NCBI RefSeq assembly: GCF_030655415.1
Contig: NZ_JAURVN010000010.1
Coordinates: 1 to 64,000, forward strand
Direction of reading: 5' to 3'
DNA: 64,000 bases
Source: Herminiimonas sp.
Lineage (GTDB): Bacteria; Pseudomonadota; Gammaproteobacteria; Burkholderiales; Burkholderiaceae
This document shows, in pieces, positions 36,826 to 46,020 of the stretch (the stretch's first letter is position 1; each line of letters begins with the position of its first letter). The translations under genes and the position numbers were made by a program. The notes below the pieces were generated by a model. The model had not been told where the DNA came from. It was given only the letters and a program-made list of their open reading frames with translations, and made no database searches.

Positions 36826-37497
36826 TTAAAACGGACACTCACTGATACCAAAAATTCGCCCACCACTAACGGGGTGATCAAAATCCACTCCTGTAGCATG
36901 TAACAAAAGTCTACCGGCCATACGCTGACTATCAGACGTGCCATACAGATCACAACCCAGAATAGGATGTCCCATTCCTGCACTGTGAATTCTCAATTGA
37001 TGAGTACGCCCAGTACTTGGTGTGAACAGGACCCGCGTAGTATCCGGCCCGATCCGTCTCTCCAAAACCTGAAAATGACTACTAGCAGCCTTGCCAGTTT
37101 CAAAACAAACTTTCAGTTTCGGAAAATTAATAGGATCTTTGGCAATCGGTAACTCGATATCGCCTTCATCTGCAGCTACGTGCCCGTCCAATATCGCCTG
37201 ATAGGTTTTCACCACAGTACGTGCTTGAAATTGTCGATTGATATTCGCCGCGACCGCCTTGTTGAGCGCGACAATCATCACTCCCGAAGTACCAAAATCA
37301 AGCCTATGCAAGAGCAAAGCCGTCGGGAACTGCTGCACCAAACGGTAATGCACAGAATCCAGATTGAGCGGATTTTTGCCTGATAGCGACAACAAGCCGC
37401 TGGGTTTATTGATCAGTAATATCGCGTCATCCTGATAAAGGATGGCGATGTCTTCGGCACACGGTGGTGCCACAAAGGTATCTATGCGGGCATTCAT
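36826..37497 (-). CDS. RluA-family pseudouridine synthase
   Basis: 223 residues, the catalytic domain only (no S4 domain). The catalytic motif HRLDFGTSG carries the nucleophilic Asp; LINKPSGLLSL, TGRTHQLRIH and GHPILGCDLYG are the other RluA-type motifs. It isomerises uridine in rRNA or tRNA; length and lack of S4 fit RluA or TruC, but the target position cannot be read from sequence. ATG start at 37497. Confidence 0.92.
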   Translation of the reverse strand: MNARIDTFVAPPCAEDIAILYQDDAILLINKPSGLLSLSGKNPLNLDSVHYRLVQQFPTALLLHRLDFGTSGVMIVALNKAVAANINRQFQARTVVKTYQAILDGHVAADEGDIELPIAKDPINFPKLKVCFETGKAASSHFQVLERRIGPDTTRVLFTPSTGRTHQLRIHSAGMGHPILGCDLYGTSDSQRMAGRLLLHATGVDFDHPVSGGRIFGISECPF

Positions 37498-37629
37498 TAT
37501 GACGAATCATAGCTTGATACGATCATCACTCTGCAAAACGTAGGCTGCAAATCAGCGGGGAATCGCGGTAAAGATTAACCCCGCGACTCCCTGTGATTGC
37601 CTATTGAATCTACTATCTTTGCTCCGGCA

Positions 37630-39159
37630 TCAAGTTGGATCGACGATCCCTTTGGCAATCATCCGCAATGCCGTCATGCTGGGAATGAAGAAGTAATCAC
37701 CGCCACGGGTTTCCACCAGGCGTGGAATTTTGTTGAGGAAGTATGGCGCATCGTCGCTGTCCTTCTCTACTTCCAGCACTGCACGGCTCGACAAATCCGC
37801 GCCATGATTGCCGAGAATGATTTCCTTGTCGTTACCCGCGTGGAAATCGTTGCCGTAATTGATCCACTGCTGCTGCACGAATTCAAACTGGCGACTGATG
37901 CTGGCGCTGATCATCATGATGACGATGCCGTGATTACCATCGTCACGCTTAGGATCCTTGACATCGCCGTAAGGCAGGCCACGGCGCATGACGCGACGGC
38001 GATTTGCCAATGCGCCTGGTGTTTCAAATGCATTCGGCGTTGTCTCTAGCGAGGCACGTGGATTGATGCGGCGCAGATGCGAGCTGAATGGACATTTCGC
38101 GCCATCCTTATCGTTGTTGAAGGTGAAGCCACTCAACATCTTGTCGCGCTCGACCGGGCTCGCGTCCAGGAACTTGGCATCCCATGCGGTCTTGCTCTGT
38201 GCATCCGGCGCATCCACCAAAGGCGCGCCATTATCACGCCAGCGACCAACGAACTTCGCCGCGAGCAGTTCTTTGCCGCCCGGATATTTCGCGCCTTCTT
38301 GCTCAAGATACGCGTTGAAGGTGCCGACGTTTTCATGCAGCTTGCGATACACCATGAAGGTGCCGTTGCGCGACAATAATTGCGGTGCTGGTGCTTCTGG
38401 ATATTCATCGGCTTCGTCACGATGGCCGAGGATAAATTCACCTGTCGCGAGCGGCGCCCATTTGCCATCCTTCATTTGCTTGCCGCGACCGATGACGCGC
38501 TCCGGCCTGCCCGGCAATCCTTCAAATACCGGATCACCGATACCGTCGGTATAACCAAAATGTTCCTTGCTGGTCGGCTTGCCATCTTGCATCACCACAT
38601 GCACGTCCTGGAACGGCAAATTATCGACACCGTTGTCACCGCGATTACCTGACAAAATTGCCACGCCATCGGCGCTACGCGTGACCAATTCTTGCAGCCA
38701 TTCATAACGTTTCTGCATATCGGCAGGCGTTTGACCATTGATCGAAATCCAGATGTGTACGTCTTTGAGCCAATCGGTTTCGCGATTGTCGCGCCAGATC
38801 GGGTCCCAATGTTCGGGCGCGCTGCGACCGTCATCACCGAGAATATCCTTGCGCTTTTTCATCCCCATGACGAATTCCATAGGAAAGCCGATCAGCGATG
38901 CGCGCGGCAATTCGAGTTGCTTCAAACCCTGATAAGTGAACGCGATGTTGACGGTCGCCAAAGGCTTGCGGATCGGATTAACGCCGTCATCCCATCTGAC
39001 GGCGGTCGTGACTTCTTTGGTTACCTCGCCGACAAATTCCCGAGCACGTTCGCCATCACGAATATTCAAGAAGACATAGCGCGCCACCGGAAAGTTATAA
39101 CGACCGTAGGCTTTGATTACGTTGCCCTGAATGTCTAGCAGATCTAACTGTTTTTCCAC
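37630..39159 (-). CDS. DyP-type haem peroxidase
   Basis: 509 residues, longer than the about 300-residue DypB type, consistent with the larger C/D-type enzymes. It oxidises bulky phenolic substrates with H2O2. Seen: the DyP signature GYTDGIGDP (202-210, catalytic D205), proximal haem His H361 in CPFSSHLRRINP, and downstream basic Arg candidates in NRRRVMRRGLPYG. No signal peptide, so cytoplasmic or exported by other means. It is the last gene of a minus-strand operon with two unknown paralogous proteins 20 nt upstream. No encapsulin gene is present. Confidence 0.92.
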   Translation of the reverse strand: MEKQLDLLDIQGNVIKAYGRYNFPVARYVFLNIRDGERAREFVGEVTKEVTTAVRWDDGVNPIRKPLATVNIAFTYQGLKQLELPRASLIGFPMEFVMGMKKRKDILGDDGRSAPEHWDPIWRDNRETDWLKDVHIWISINGQTPADMQKRYEWLQELVTRSADGVAILSGNRGDNGVDNLPFQDVHVVMQDGKPTSKEHFGYTDGIGDPVFEGLPGRPERVIGRGKQMKDGKWAPLATGEFILGHRDEADEYPEAPAPQLLSRNGTFMVYRKLHENVGTFNAYLEQEGAKYPGGKELLAAKFVGRWRDNGAPLVDAPDAQSKTAWDAKFLDASPVERDKMLSGFTFNNDKDGAKCPFSSHLRRINPRASLETTPNAFETPGALANRRRVMRRGLPYGDVKDPKRDDGNHGIVIMMISASISRQFEFVQQQWINYGNDFHAGNDKEIILGNHGADLSSRAVLEVEKDSDDAPYFLNKIPRLVETRGGDYFFIPSMTALRMIAKGIVDPT

Positions 39160-39179
39160 GATGTTTATCCTTTAATTTC

Positions 39180-39863
39180 TTACAGAGTGGATTGACCTGG
39201 CGCCCACGCCGGCCCCGCCAGATTGAGCGGCTCAACACGCTGAATGAATGCTTGATAGGCCAGTTGCAATTCCGCTGCTGGCAAGCCTTGATGCTCGGCG
39301 GCGAAACGCGAAAGCTCCTGCTTCAGATAAAGCGCTTTCAATTGTTCTGGCAAAGGATCGTCGTTCGATCCGACAAAGAACAAGGCAGCACTCAATTGGC
39401 ATTTCTTGATGTAGACCACAAATGAATCCGCATCGGTGACTTGATCGAAGCCGTAACAGAATTGCCAGATGTGTTTGATGTCATCGCTGATCGCGTCCCA
39501 CATGCCGCGCAGATAGGCATCCAGATCGCCATGCAGGTTGCAGGAGAAAACGATATATTTGGATTTAAGGTGATCTTCTCTAGGCAATGCCTTGCGGCGA
39601 AACTTGTCTGAAAAAATCGACATGAAGTCATAAAAGGTACCGCCGAATTCAGTGCCAGCCAGGGACTCGTAGTACACGTCGTCCAATACAAAGTAGCGGC
39701 ACAAATAAATTTGCGGCACTTTGGCCATCGGGCTGTGTTCGAGCAAGCCCCAGTTCTGCAAACGATGTCTGACTTCATCACTGTAAGCAGTGCCGTTGTG
39801 GTGACCTTTTTCGATAGGACACAGGCAGGTTAATGCGTAGGCGTTGCCGCTGGTATTGGCCAT
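39180..39863 (-). CDS. Unknown protein B of the DyP operon
   Basis: 227 residues, not recognised. It begins MANTSGNAYALTCLCPI, contains YIVFSCNLHGDLDAYLRGMW and a Phe/Tyr-rich middle (HIWQFCYGFDQV), and ends with a helical segment. N-terminus and middle match the layout of protein A (MSNIAGKAYAMNVITPI; YMLFFSNFNGSWAQYVDSF), so the two are probably distant paralogues. No signal peptide or clear membrane helix. One base separates its stop from the region of the upstream gene and 20 nt separate it from the DyP gene, so co-translation is likely. Confidence 0.75.
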   Translation of the reverse strand: MANTSGNAYALTCLCPIEKGHHNGTAYSDEVRHRLQNWGLLEHSPMAKVPQIYLCRYFVLDDVYYESLAGTEFGGTFYDFMSIFSDKFRRKALPREDHLKSKYIVFSCNLHGDLDAYLRGMWDAISDDIKHIWQFCYGFDQVTDADSFVVYIKKCQLSAALFFVGSNDDPLPEQLKALYLKQELSRFAAEHQGLPAAELQLAYQAFIQRVEPLNLAGPAWAPGQSTL

Positions 39864-39864
39864 G

Positions 39865-40485
39865 TCATTCTCCCTTTGCCTGATCTGCCAGACTGATAAT
39901 CGGCAAGGGCTGCATGGTGCCCATATCGTGCTGCAGACTACGCAACAAGGCTTTGTAATTTTTCAGAAATTCATCTGGCGGCGCGCTGTTGTACTTGGCG
40001 TCGAAAGCCAGCAATTGGGTTTTCAAAGTCTTCGCCGATTTGATGTCATTCGCTGCCGCCATTGGATATGCGGTGTAGTAATGATCGGTTTGAATCTGAT
40101 TGAACTGAATGTATTCGTGGAAAGGCGTCAGCGGCACCGAGCGTGGATAACGGATATTCCATTTCCAGAATAGATCGAGGCCACTAGGGATCGAGAACGT
40201 GAACGAATCGACGTACTGCGCCCAGCTACCGTTGAAATTACTGAAGAACAGCATGTAGGAATAATTCAGCGTTTCCTTGGGCTGATGCTTGCTCAAATGC
40301 GGGAACTGCTTGCGGCCGATGATGACCCAGCGCGCGTAATGAATCAGCGACAGCGTAATCAAACCCTTGAGCGTCGATGGCATCTTGAGCGCCACCCAGA
40401 AGATAACCTTGTTAATCCAGGTCATATACCAGCGGATCGGTGTGATCACGTTCATGGCATACGCTTTTCCAGCGATATTCGACAT
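39865..40485 (-). CDS. Unknown protein A of the DyP operon
   Basis: 206 residues, not recognised. ATG at 40485 chosen for GGGGAG 6-7 nt upstream; the frame extends to 40536 without support. It starts MSNIAGKAYAMNVITPI, has a hydrophobic stretch about 28-55 (VIFWVALKM, LITLSLIHYARWVII) and then the paralogous core YMLFFSNFNGSWAQYVDSF. It may associate with a membrane. First gene of the operon A-B-DyP. Confidence 0.75.
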   Translation of the reverse strand: MSNIAGKAYAMNVITPIRWYMTWINKVIFWVALKMPSTLKGLITLSLIHYARWVIIGRKQFPHLSKHQPKETLNYSYMLFFSNFNGSWAQYVDSFTFSIPSGLDLFWKWNIRYPRSVPLTPFHEYIQFNQIQTDHYYTAYPMAAANDIKSAKTLKTQLLAFDAKYNSAPPDEFLKNYKALLRSLQHDMGTMQPLPIISLADQAKGE

Positions 40486-40916
40486 GCATTCTCCCCTTGC
40501 AACATCTGACACAATCACATGAATACCAGCTGGCAAAGAAGACGCAAAATCACAGCAGCGTTCTCAGCCTCTGATATTTACTTTTGGAACAGGCGTCAAG
40601 CTGATGCTCTTGTACGTCTTGTTTACAGTCTTGTTGTTCTTGCGTGTACTTCGTTCGTAAGGATCGATACGATCACTGACGAACACTCCCTGATTGCCAC
40701 CGTTACGGATGTTGCTGCCTGCTTTTTTGATTCGAGTTTCTCTTGCACCTTCTATTGATTGCAGGCTGCCGAAAGATTACATGATTGAATGTATTTTTTG
40801 CAATAAAATAAACAAGCAGATAAATGAAAGATTCCCCAAACAGCTGTAGCAACGCTCCTTGAACGAAGTGCGGACGCGCTGGCCTCCAGAAAAATACCAA
40901 GAAAGCCACAACGACT
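40486..40916. other. 431-nt divergent intergenic region
   Basis: Separates the DyP operon (minus) from the Hpt gene (plus). AT-rich near 40780-40815. No convincing promoter pair, RNA or small gene seen; a 79-codon plus-strand frame at 40519 lacks a ribosome binding site and protein-like composition. Confidence 0.4.
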
Positions 40917-41282
40917 ATGCAACGAGATGATGAGCTGGATGCAACACAGGAAATGTTTGGTGATGATTTCGCAGAACTTGCGCATTTATTCCTCGGCGAT
41001 AGTGCTAAACGGCTAGCCCTGCTGCGCACAGCGATCGCCGACAAGGATGCGATTGCAATCGGAAAATTGGCCCATATCTTGTGTGGCAGCGCAGCGTCGA
41101 TAGGTGCCACTGCACTAGCGGCTTTATGCGGCGAACTGGAAACCAAGGTAAAGAACAAGGATCTGGATGATGTAGTTTTGCGTTTGAATACGATCGAGGG
41201 CGAGTACGCCCATATCAGCGCAAAATTGCATCGCATGCTGAAAGCAGATAGCGAAATAAATACACCCGGCGCAGATCAATAA
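40917..41282 (+). CDS. Orphan Hpt-domain phosphotransfer protein
   Basis: 121 residues forming a single Hpt four-helix domain. The phosphorylatable His is H53 in KLAHILCGSAASIGA; the usual Lys of HxLKGSS is Cys here. Hpt proteins relay phosphoryl groups between hybrid kinases and response regulators. No kinase is adjacent; the hybrid kinase at 26951-28633, which ends in a receiver, is a possible but unproven partner. No strong Shine-Dalgarno sequence. Confidence 0.85.
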   Translation: MQRDDELDATQEMFGDDFAELAHLFLGDSAKRLALLRTAIADKDAIAIGKLAHILCGSAASIGATALAALCGELETKVKNKDLDDVVLRLNTIEGEYAHISAKLHRMLKADSEINTPGADQ

Positions 41283-41347
41283 TATCAAGCCCCGGGTTAA
41301 TATCGGCTTAAGCCATATCATCCAACAAGGCTGGAAAGTATCAACAC

Positions 41348-41686
41348 ATGAACCAAATCCCTGAATCAAAAAAGAATCATTTGTGGCGTAAAACTGTTTG
41401 GCACACCGATCCGGAACAATTTCCGCTGGGCCCGCATCATTCGGTGGAAGTGTATTGCTGCGAAGAGTCGAACGGCTACGCTGTCTGGTATGCGCGTCGT
41501 CTGGCCAAAGATGACAGCAGAAATAGTGCGGGAGTTGAAAACGGCGATTACCTGCTGCATTACGTTGCGAAAACAAAGCGCGATGATGCGATTGAACAGG
41601 CGGTATTGCTGGCCAATAGCGATGCGTCCATCGACAAGGTAATTGCTACGCTAGACGGATTGGCAAAGACTGCGCAAAAAATTTAA
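41348..41686 (+). CDS. Hypothetical protein, 112 residues
   Basis: Soluble, polar, with a Trp/His-rich start (NHLWRKTVWHTDPEQFPLGPHH), a Tyr-rich beta part (EVYCCEESNGYAVWYARRL) and a C-terminal helix (IATLDGLAKTAQKI). Not recognised. It follows the Hpt gene by 65 nt in the same direction. GGAAAG lies about 13 nt before the ATG. Confidence 0.6.
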   Translation: MNQIPESKKNHLWRKTVWHTDPEQFPLGPHHSVEVYCCEESNGYAVWYARRLAKDDSRNSAGVENGDYLLHYVAKTKRDDAIEQAVLLANSDASIDKVIATLDGLAKTAQKI

Positions 41687-41735
41687 GAATGGATAAGCGG
41701 TTTGTTTGAATCAGGTTTATAGACTGGTTCAGCTA

Positions 41736-42821
41736 TTAAGCAATCGCTGGTTTTACCAAGGTGCGGAATTGATTTTTACCCGCAGCCTTGGCTTCATACA
41801 TCAGACAGTCGGCACTGTTCAAGACGTCTTCATAAGTGCGCAAATCGGGATGTGGCAACACGCAAATCCCGACACTCGCGCCCAGCTTCAAATCCTTGCG
41901 CGCCAGTGGAATATCGGCAATCGCTCGCAGCATTTTAGCCACCACCGCCTCTGCACTTTTCTCATCAACGATATGGCGCAACAGCACGCCAAATTCATCG
42001 CCGCCCAGGCGCGCCACTTTGTCCGATATCCGCACGCAATGCGTCAAGGATTGCGCAACTTGCTGCAATATCTGATCGCCTGCCGCATGACCGCAGGCAT
42101 CGTTAATCGCTTTGAATCCATCCAGATCCAGCAGCAAGACGGCATTCACTTCATTGGTGTCTGAGCCCGAGACAAAGAGTTCGTCCAGCACATGCGCAAA
42201 ACCTGCACGATTCAATAATCCAGTCAGATAGTCGTGCTTGGTCGCTTCTTCAAAGTGCGCCGCGCGCAACTCAGACTCACGCTTTGCGAATTCCAGTTTC
42301 TGCACGAGTGCTACTACGTAAAGTGGCACCAGCACGTTCACCAAGACGATACCGCCAGCAACGGAAGGAATCGTGCTCCAATCGTCAGAACAGTAAAAAG
42401 CGATGGCCATCAGCGGGCCACCGATGATGGATGACAACCACGTATATCGTGTGCCGTAGCGCAAACCGCTGCCTATCGATCCGAGTGCAGGAACCCACGC
42501 CACCAGACCCGCTATAAACCCGGCCAGATACATGCCCAAGGCAGGCAAAGCCTGATCAAGTATTGCGGCGATTGTGCGACGTAGGGTGACGCCGATCAAA
42601 GAGAAACGGACGACGAAGATCCAGATAAACGCATAGGCGATGTAACCCGCTGCGCCTATCGCCACACTTTTGGAGACGCTGTGCCATTTAAAATGCCAGG
42701 CCAGCATCATGTATAGGCAAAACGGCGTGACGTTACACGCACGTAATTTGGCTTGCGCGAACTCGCTGGCGGCTTCGATTTTATTGCTCGACAGACTGCT
42801 GAACCAATGAAAAACATTCAT
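41736..42821 (-). CDS. Membrane diguanylate cyclase (GGDEF)
   Basis: 361 residues: five or six hydrophobic helices in the first 180 residues, then a linker and a GGDEF domain (about 195-355) with DYLTGLLNR, LDLDGFKAIND and the active-site ARLGGDEFGVLL. It should make c-di-GMP from two GTP. The membrane sensor is not a type I can name. An RxxD inhibitory site is not obvious. No Shine-Dalgarno sequence at the annotated ATG, so the start is uncertain. Confidence 0.9.
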   Translation of the reverse strand: MNVFHWFSSLSSNKIEAASEFAQAKLRACNVTPFCLYMMLAWHFKWHSVSKSVAIGAAGYIAYAFIWIFVVRFSLIGVTLRRTIAAILDQALPALGMYLAGFIAGLVAWVPALGSIGSGLRYGTRYTWLSSIIGGPLMAIAFYCSDDWSTIPSVAGGIVLVNVLVPLYVVALVQKLEFAKRESELRAAHFEEATKHDYLTGLLNRAGFAHVLDELFVSGSDTNEVNAVLLLDLDGFKAINDACGHAAGDQILQQVAQSLTHCVRISDKVARLGGDEFGVLLRHIVDEKSAEAVVAKMLRAIADIPLARKDLKLGASVGICVLPHPDLRTYEDVLNSADCLMYEAKAAGKNQFRTLVKPAIA

Positions 42822-43094
42822 ATCAACTAGTCTAGTGGTGTGATTTTATGAAAGCGAATGTCGGGAATTTTGCTGAATTTTAAAACTTGCAAGAATGCTA
42901 CTTCGTGCGAGCCACGCAGTGTGCCACAAGGGAAATCTCTTCACAATCGCGGCAATGTTTTGAGTCGAAGACATATAAGTTACACAACACATTTATACGC
43001 CAGCATCGCGAAAAAAGTGAATATTTTGTCGCAGCAAGGCACCTGTAAGCTTGATCGTATTCAGCTACCTAGCCAAGGTTTCAAGCCAAGCCGC

Positions 43095-44096
43095 TCAATC
43101 CCACAACGGCGCTTCATCCATCAACGCCACTTGCTCACGCAATTCCAGTATCCGATCTTGCCAATAACGTTGGGTGTTAAACCAAGGGAACGCCACCGGG
43201 AACGCCGGATCATCCCAACGTCGCGCCAACCACGCCGCATAGTGAATCAGACGCAGCGTGCGCAAGGCTTCGACCAAATGCAATTCACGCGTATCGAATT
43301 CGGCAAAGTCTTCGTAACCCGCCAGCAGGTCAGAAAACTGTCGCACCATATCGCGTCGCTCGCCGGATAACAGCATCCACAAATCCTGTATCGCCGGTCC
43401 GGTGCGGCTATCGTCAAAGTCGACAAAGTGCGGCCCGGCATCGGTCCACAATACATTTCCGATATGGCAATCACCATGCAGACGCAGATTTTTTACATCG
43501 CCAGCTCTATCGAAGCAACGGCGCACGCCATCGATCGCCTGCGCAATCACGCTGCGGTAGGCTTCCAGCAAATCAGGCGGAATGAAATTATTCGCCAGCA
43601 GATAATCACGCGGCTCTTCGCCGAATGTGACGATATTCAAAGCAGGTCTATGTTGATAAGGCTGCAAGGAACCGACCGCATGGATGCGCCCAATAAAGCG
43701 CCCCATCCATTCCAGCGTTGCCGGATCGTCAAGCTCCGGTGCACGACCACCATGTCGCGTGAAGACTGCGAAACGGAAGCCGGAAAATTCATGCAGCGTT
43801 TTACCATTCGCCAATGTCATCGCCGGCACGACCGGGATTTCTCGCTCGACCAGTTCCGCGACAAAGGCATGCTCTTCCAGAATCGCATCATCGCTCCAGC
43901 GCGCCGGTCTGTAGAACTTCGCAACCAGCGGCGGGCCGTCTTCAATACCGATTTGATAGACGCGATTTTCGTAACTATTCAGAGCGAGCAAGCGGCCATC
44001 GCTGTACAAACCGACGCTTTCCAGCGCATCGAGTACGCAATCGGGCGTGAGGTTCGTAAAAGATGGTGTCGAAGACAATGCAGGGGATTCATTCAT
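43095..44096 (-). CDS. srkA: Stress response kinase A (YihE/RdoA family)
   Basis: 333 residues, the normal length for SrkA. Kinase/APH-type fold: LLALNSYENRVYQIGIEDG (phosphate-binding region), VAKFYRP (ATP Lys), catalytic loop LHGDCHIGNVLW, metal-binding VDFDDSRTGP. A cytoplasmic Ser/Thr kinase linked in E. coli to Cpx-dependent stress protection. ATG at 44096 chosen by family length; the frame reaches 44198. Ribosome binding site weak. Divergent from the SEC-C gene. Confidence 0.92.
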   Translation of the reverse strand: MNESPALSSTPSFTNLTPDCVLDALESVGLYSDGRLLALNSYENRVYQIGIEDGPPLVAKFYRPARWSDDAILEEHAFVAELVEREIPVVPAMTLANGKTLHEFSGFRFAVFTRHGGRAPELDDPATLEWMGRFIGRIHAVGSLQPYQHRPALNIVTFGEEPRDYLLANNFIPPDLLEAYRSVIAQAIDGVRRCFDRAGDVKNLRLHGDCHIGNVLWTDAGPHFVDFDDSRTGPAIQDLWMLLSGERRDMVRQFSDLLAGYEDFAEFDTRELHLVEALRTLRLIHYAAWLARRWDDPAFPVAFPWFNTQRYWQDRILELREQVALMDEAPLWD

Positions 44097-44258
44097 CTGC
44101 GCATTGTACGGTGCAAGCACAATTTTCATCGACACGTTTCCGCTGGAACACAAGTCACTGGAATCCAAGTACAGCATCAGTGATTTCCGCAATCGCACTT
44201 AATTATGGCGCGTCATGCTGATACACTTCGGCTCTGCACATCCACAAAGAAACTCATC

Positions 44259-44981
44259 ATGCATCTCGACCAGCCCCTCTCCGATAAAGAATTCGACGAA
44301 CTCGATAAATTCCTGCTGTCCGATCGCACCGCCGACGACTGCATGGCGATGGACTCACTGCACGGCTATCTGACCGCACTCATCGTCGGCCCGGAAGAAG
44401 TCCCGCTGGCCGAATGGTTGCCTCACGTCTGGGGCGAAGATGCAGAAGCCATCCCAAAATTCAAGAACGACAAAGAATACGAACGCATCGTCGCGCTGAT
44501 CGCCCGCTTCATGAACGAAATCGCCATCACGCTGGAAGTAGCACCTAAAGAATACGAACCGCTGTTCTGCGAACACGAGTGGGAAGGCAAACCGGTATTA
44601 GACGGCGAAGCCTGGGCCTGGGGTTTCAACCTAGGCATGAGCCTGCGCGCAGAAGCGTGGGAAGCTATCCAAACTTCAAACATTGCGCCGCTGATGCGTC
44701 CTATCTATTTGCTGGGCGCAGAGGAAATCGAAGAAGAAGAAATGGTATTGGTCGATAACCCGGTCAAATGCCACAAACTGACAATCGAAATCGAAGCCGC
44801 CATCCCAGAAATCCACAAGTTCTGGCTGCCACACCGCAAGTCAGCAGTGAAAACCGTACAGCGTGAAACGCCTAAGGTTGGCCGTAACGATGATTGCTCA
44901 TGCGGTAGCGGGAAGAAATTCAAGAAGTGCTGTGGTGCTGAAACCAGTGCTGCGCCTGACGCTGAACCAAACGAAAAATAA
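44259..44981 (+). CDS. YecA/UPF0149-family protein with SEC-C motif
   Basis: 240 residues: an acidic, Trp-rich UPF0149 domain (about 1-180; [24 protein letters not shown]) and a C-terminal SEC-C zinc motif [19 protein letters not shown] (about 207-225; Cys and the CC pair bind zinc). SEC-C motifs bind the ribosome or SecB in related proteins; precise role unknown. ATG at 44259; the frame begins at 44205. Ends at a strong terminator. Confidence 0.9.
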   Translation: MHLDQPLSDKEFDELDKFLLSDRTADDCMAMDSLHGYLTALIVGPEEVPLAEWLPHVWGEDAEAIPKFKNDKEYERIVALIARFMNEIAITLEVAPKEYEPLFCEHEWEGKPVLDGEAWAWGFNLGMSLRAEAWEAIQTSNIAPLMRPIYLLGAEEIEEEEMVLVDNPVKCHKLTIEIEAAIPEIHKFWLPHRKSAVKTVQRETPKVGRNDDCSCGSGKKFKKCCGAETSAAPDAEPNEK

Positions 44982-45002
44982 AAGCGTTTAGTAAACGTAA
45001 AC

Positions 45003-45036
45003 AAAAAAAGCTGCGTAAGTTGACGCAGCTTTTTTT
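45003..45036. terminator. Terminator after the SEC-C gene
   Basis: Stem AAAAAAAGCTGCGT / ACGCAGCTTTTTTT, symmetrical for both strands. Confidence 0.92.
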
Positions 45037-45076
45037 GCATTAGAAGTAGCCGTTGCTTTTACCCGCTGTGACGCTG

Positions 45077-45239
45077 CCGTTTGTGCGGAGCAGAAAATGG
45101 GAAAAGAAGTGAACGTTGTTTGAGCGCAGCGAGTTTCGTTCGCTTCCCATTTTTTGATTGCACAAACGGGAACCCGAAGGGCAGCGGCTTGCGGTCGCCT
45201 TTTTTGGGTTACCTTTTTTGGCGAAGCAAAAAAGGTAAC
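45077..45239. repeat. Composite intergenic repeat with large hairpins
   Basis: First part: a long imperfect hairpin with arms CCGTTTGTGC (45077-45086) / GCACAAACGG (45160-45169) and inner arms AAAATGGGAA (45094-45103) / TTCCCATTTT (45144-45153). Second part: a perfect 13-bp stem GTTACCTTTTTTG / CAAAAAAGGTAAC (45208-45239) with a GCGAAG loop. I recognise the second part as a dispersed intergenic repeat seen in many Burkholderiales and Xanthomonads; a short minus-strand frame over it is a spurious ORF commonly annotated from this repeat. Confidence 0.75.
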
Positions 45240-45385
45240 TAGCAGCCGGGCTACCCCCGGCATCTGCCCATCAACTATCAACAAACTTCAGCCCAAGCGC
45301 CGAACTCAAAAACAGAAATAAAAAAACGGACGCCACCATCGCATCCGTTCATCTCTTACCCCTTAAGGAATTACCATCAAGGAAA

Positions 45386-45970
45386 TTACTCCTTAATGAA
45401 ATGCTCCCGGTAATACCGCAACTCTTCAATCGACTCAATAATGTCAGCCAGCGCAGTATGCTTCTGATGTTTCTTGAAACCGCTAGCCAACTCAGGCTTC
45501 CAGCGCTTGCACAATTCCTTCAGTGTCGACACATCCAGATTGCGGTAGTGGAAGAATGCTTCCAGCTTAGGCATGCCACGCGCCATGAAGCGTCGATCCT
45601 GACAGATTGAATTGCCGCACATAGGCGATTTGCCTTTTGGTACGTAAGCCTTCAAAAATTCGATCAATGCATCTTCTGCCTGTGCTTCGGTCACGGTCGA
45701 GGCCTTGACGCGTTCGATCAAACCCGAACGGCCATGCGTGCCTTTGTTCCATGCATCCATGCCATCCAGCGCCTCATCCGATTGATGAATCGCGAACACT
45801 GGGCCTTCGCCGATAATGTTCAATTCCATGTCGGTTACCACTACTGCAACCTCGATGATGCGGTCGTTGTCCGGATCGAGCCCGGTCATTTCCATATCGA
45901 GCCAGACGAGATTGAACTCATTCGGGCGCGCAGGTGCGGTTGGTGGTGTTACTTCAGCAGCTTGTGACAT
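45386..45970 (-). CDS. orn: Oligoribonuclease
   Basis: 194 residues, DEDDh 3'-5' exonuclease that degrades 2-5 nt RNAs, including pGpG from c-di-GMP turnover. Seen: [21 protein letters not shown] (Asp-Glu motif), the middle Asp in [12 protein letters not shown], and HTALADI (catalytic His and Asp). ATG at 45970 chosen, giving a 17-residue polar lead; the frame reaches 46030. Divergent from the M48 protease with 50 nt between starts. Confidence 0.95.
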   Translation of the reverse strand: MSQAAEVTPPTAPARPNEFNLVWLDMEMTGLDPDNDRIIEVAVVVTDMELNIIGEGPVFAIHQSDEALDGMDAWNKGTHGRSGLIERVKASTVTEAQAEDALIEFLKAYVPKGKSPMCGNSICQDRRFMARGMPKLEAFFHYRNLDVSTLKELCKRWKPELASGFKKHQKHTALADIIESIEELRYYREHFIKE

Positions 45971-46020
45971 AATTGTTTCCCTTAGACCGGCGTAATCCGT
46001 CATTTTCTCACAGGAAAAGA

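Noticed and set aside
37630..40485. DyP peroxidase as encapsulin cargo
   Set aside because: No encapsulin gene and no clear C-terminal targeting peptide; the enzyme is of the larger type.
40519..40758. 79-codon plus-strand frame in the DyP-Hpt intergenic region
   Set aside because: No ribosome binding site, no recognisable segment, overlaps the leader of the DyP operon.
44988..45284. 98-codon minus-strand frame
   Set aside because: Lies over the terminator and the dispersed repeat; a typical spurious ORF of that repeat.
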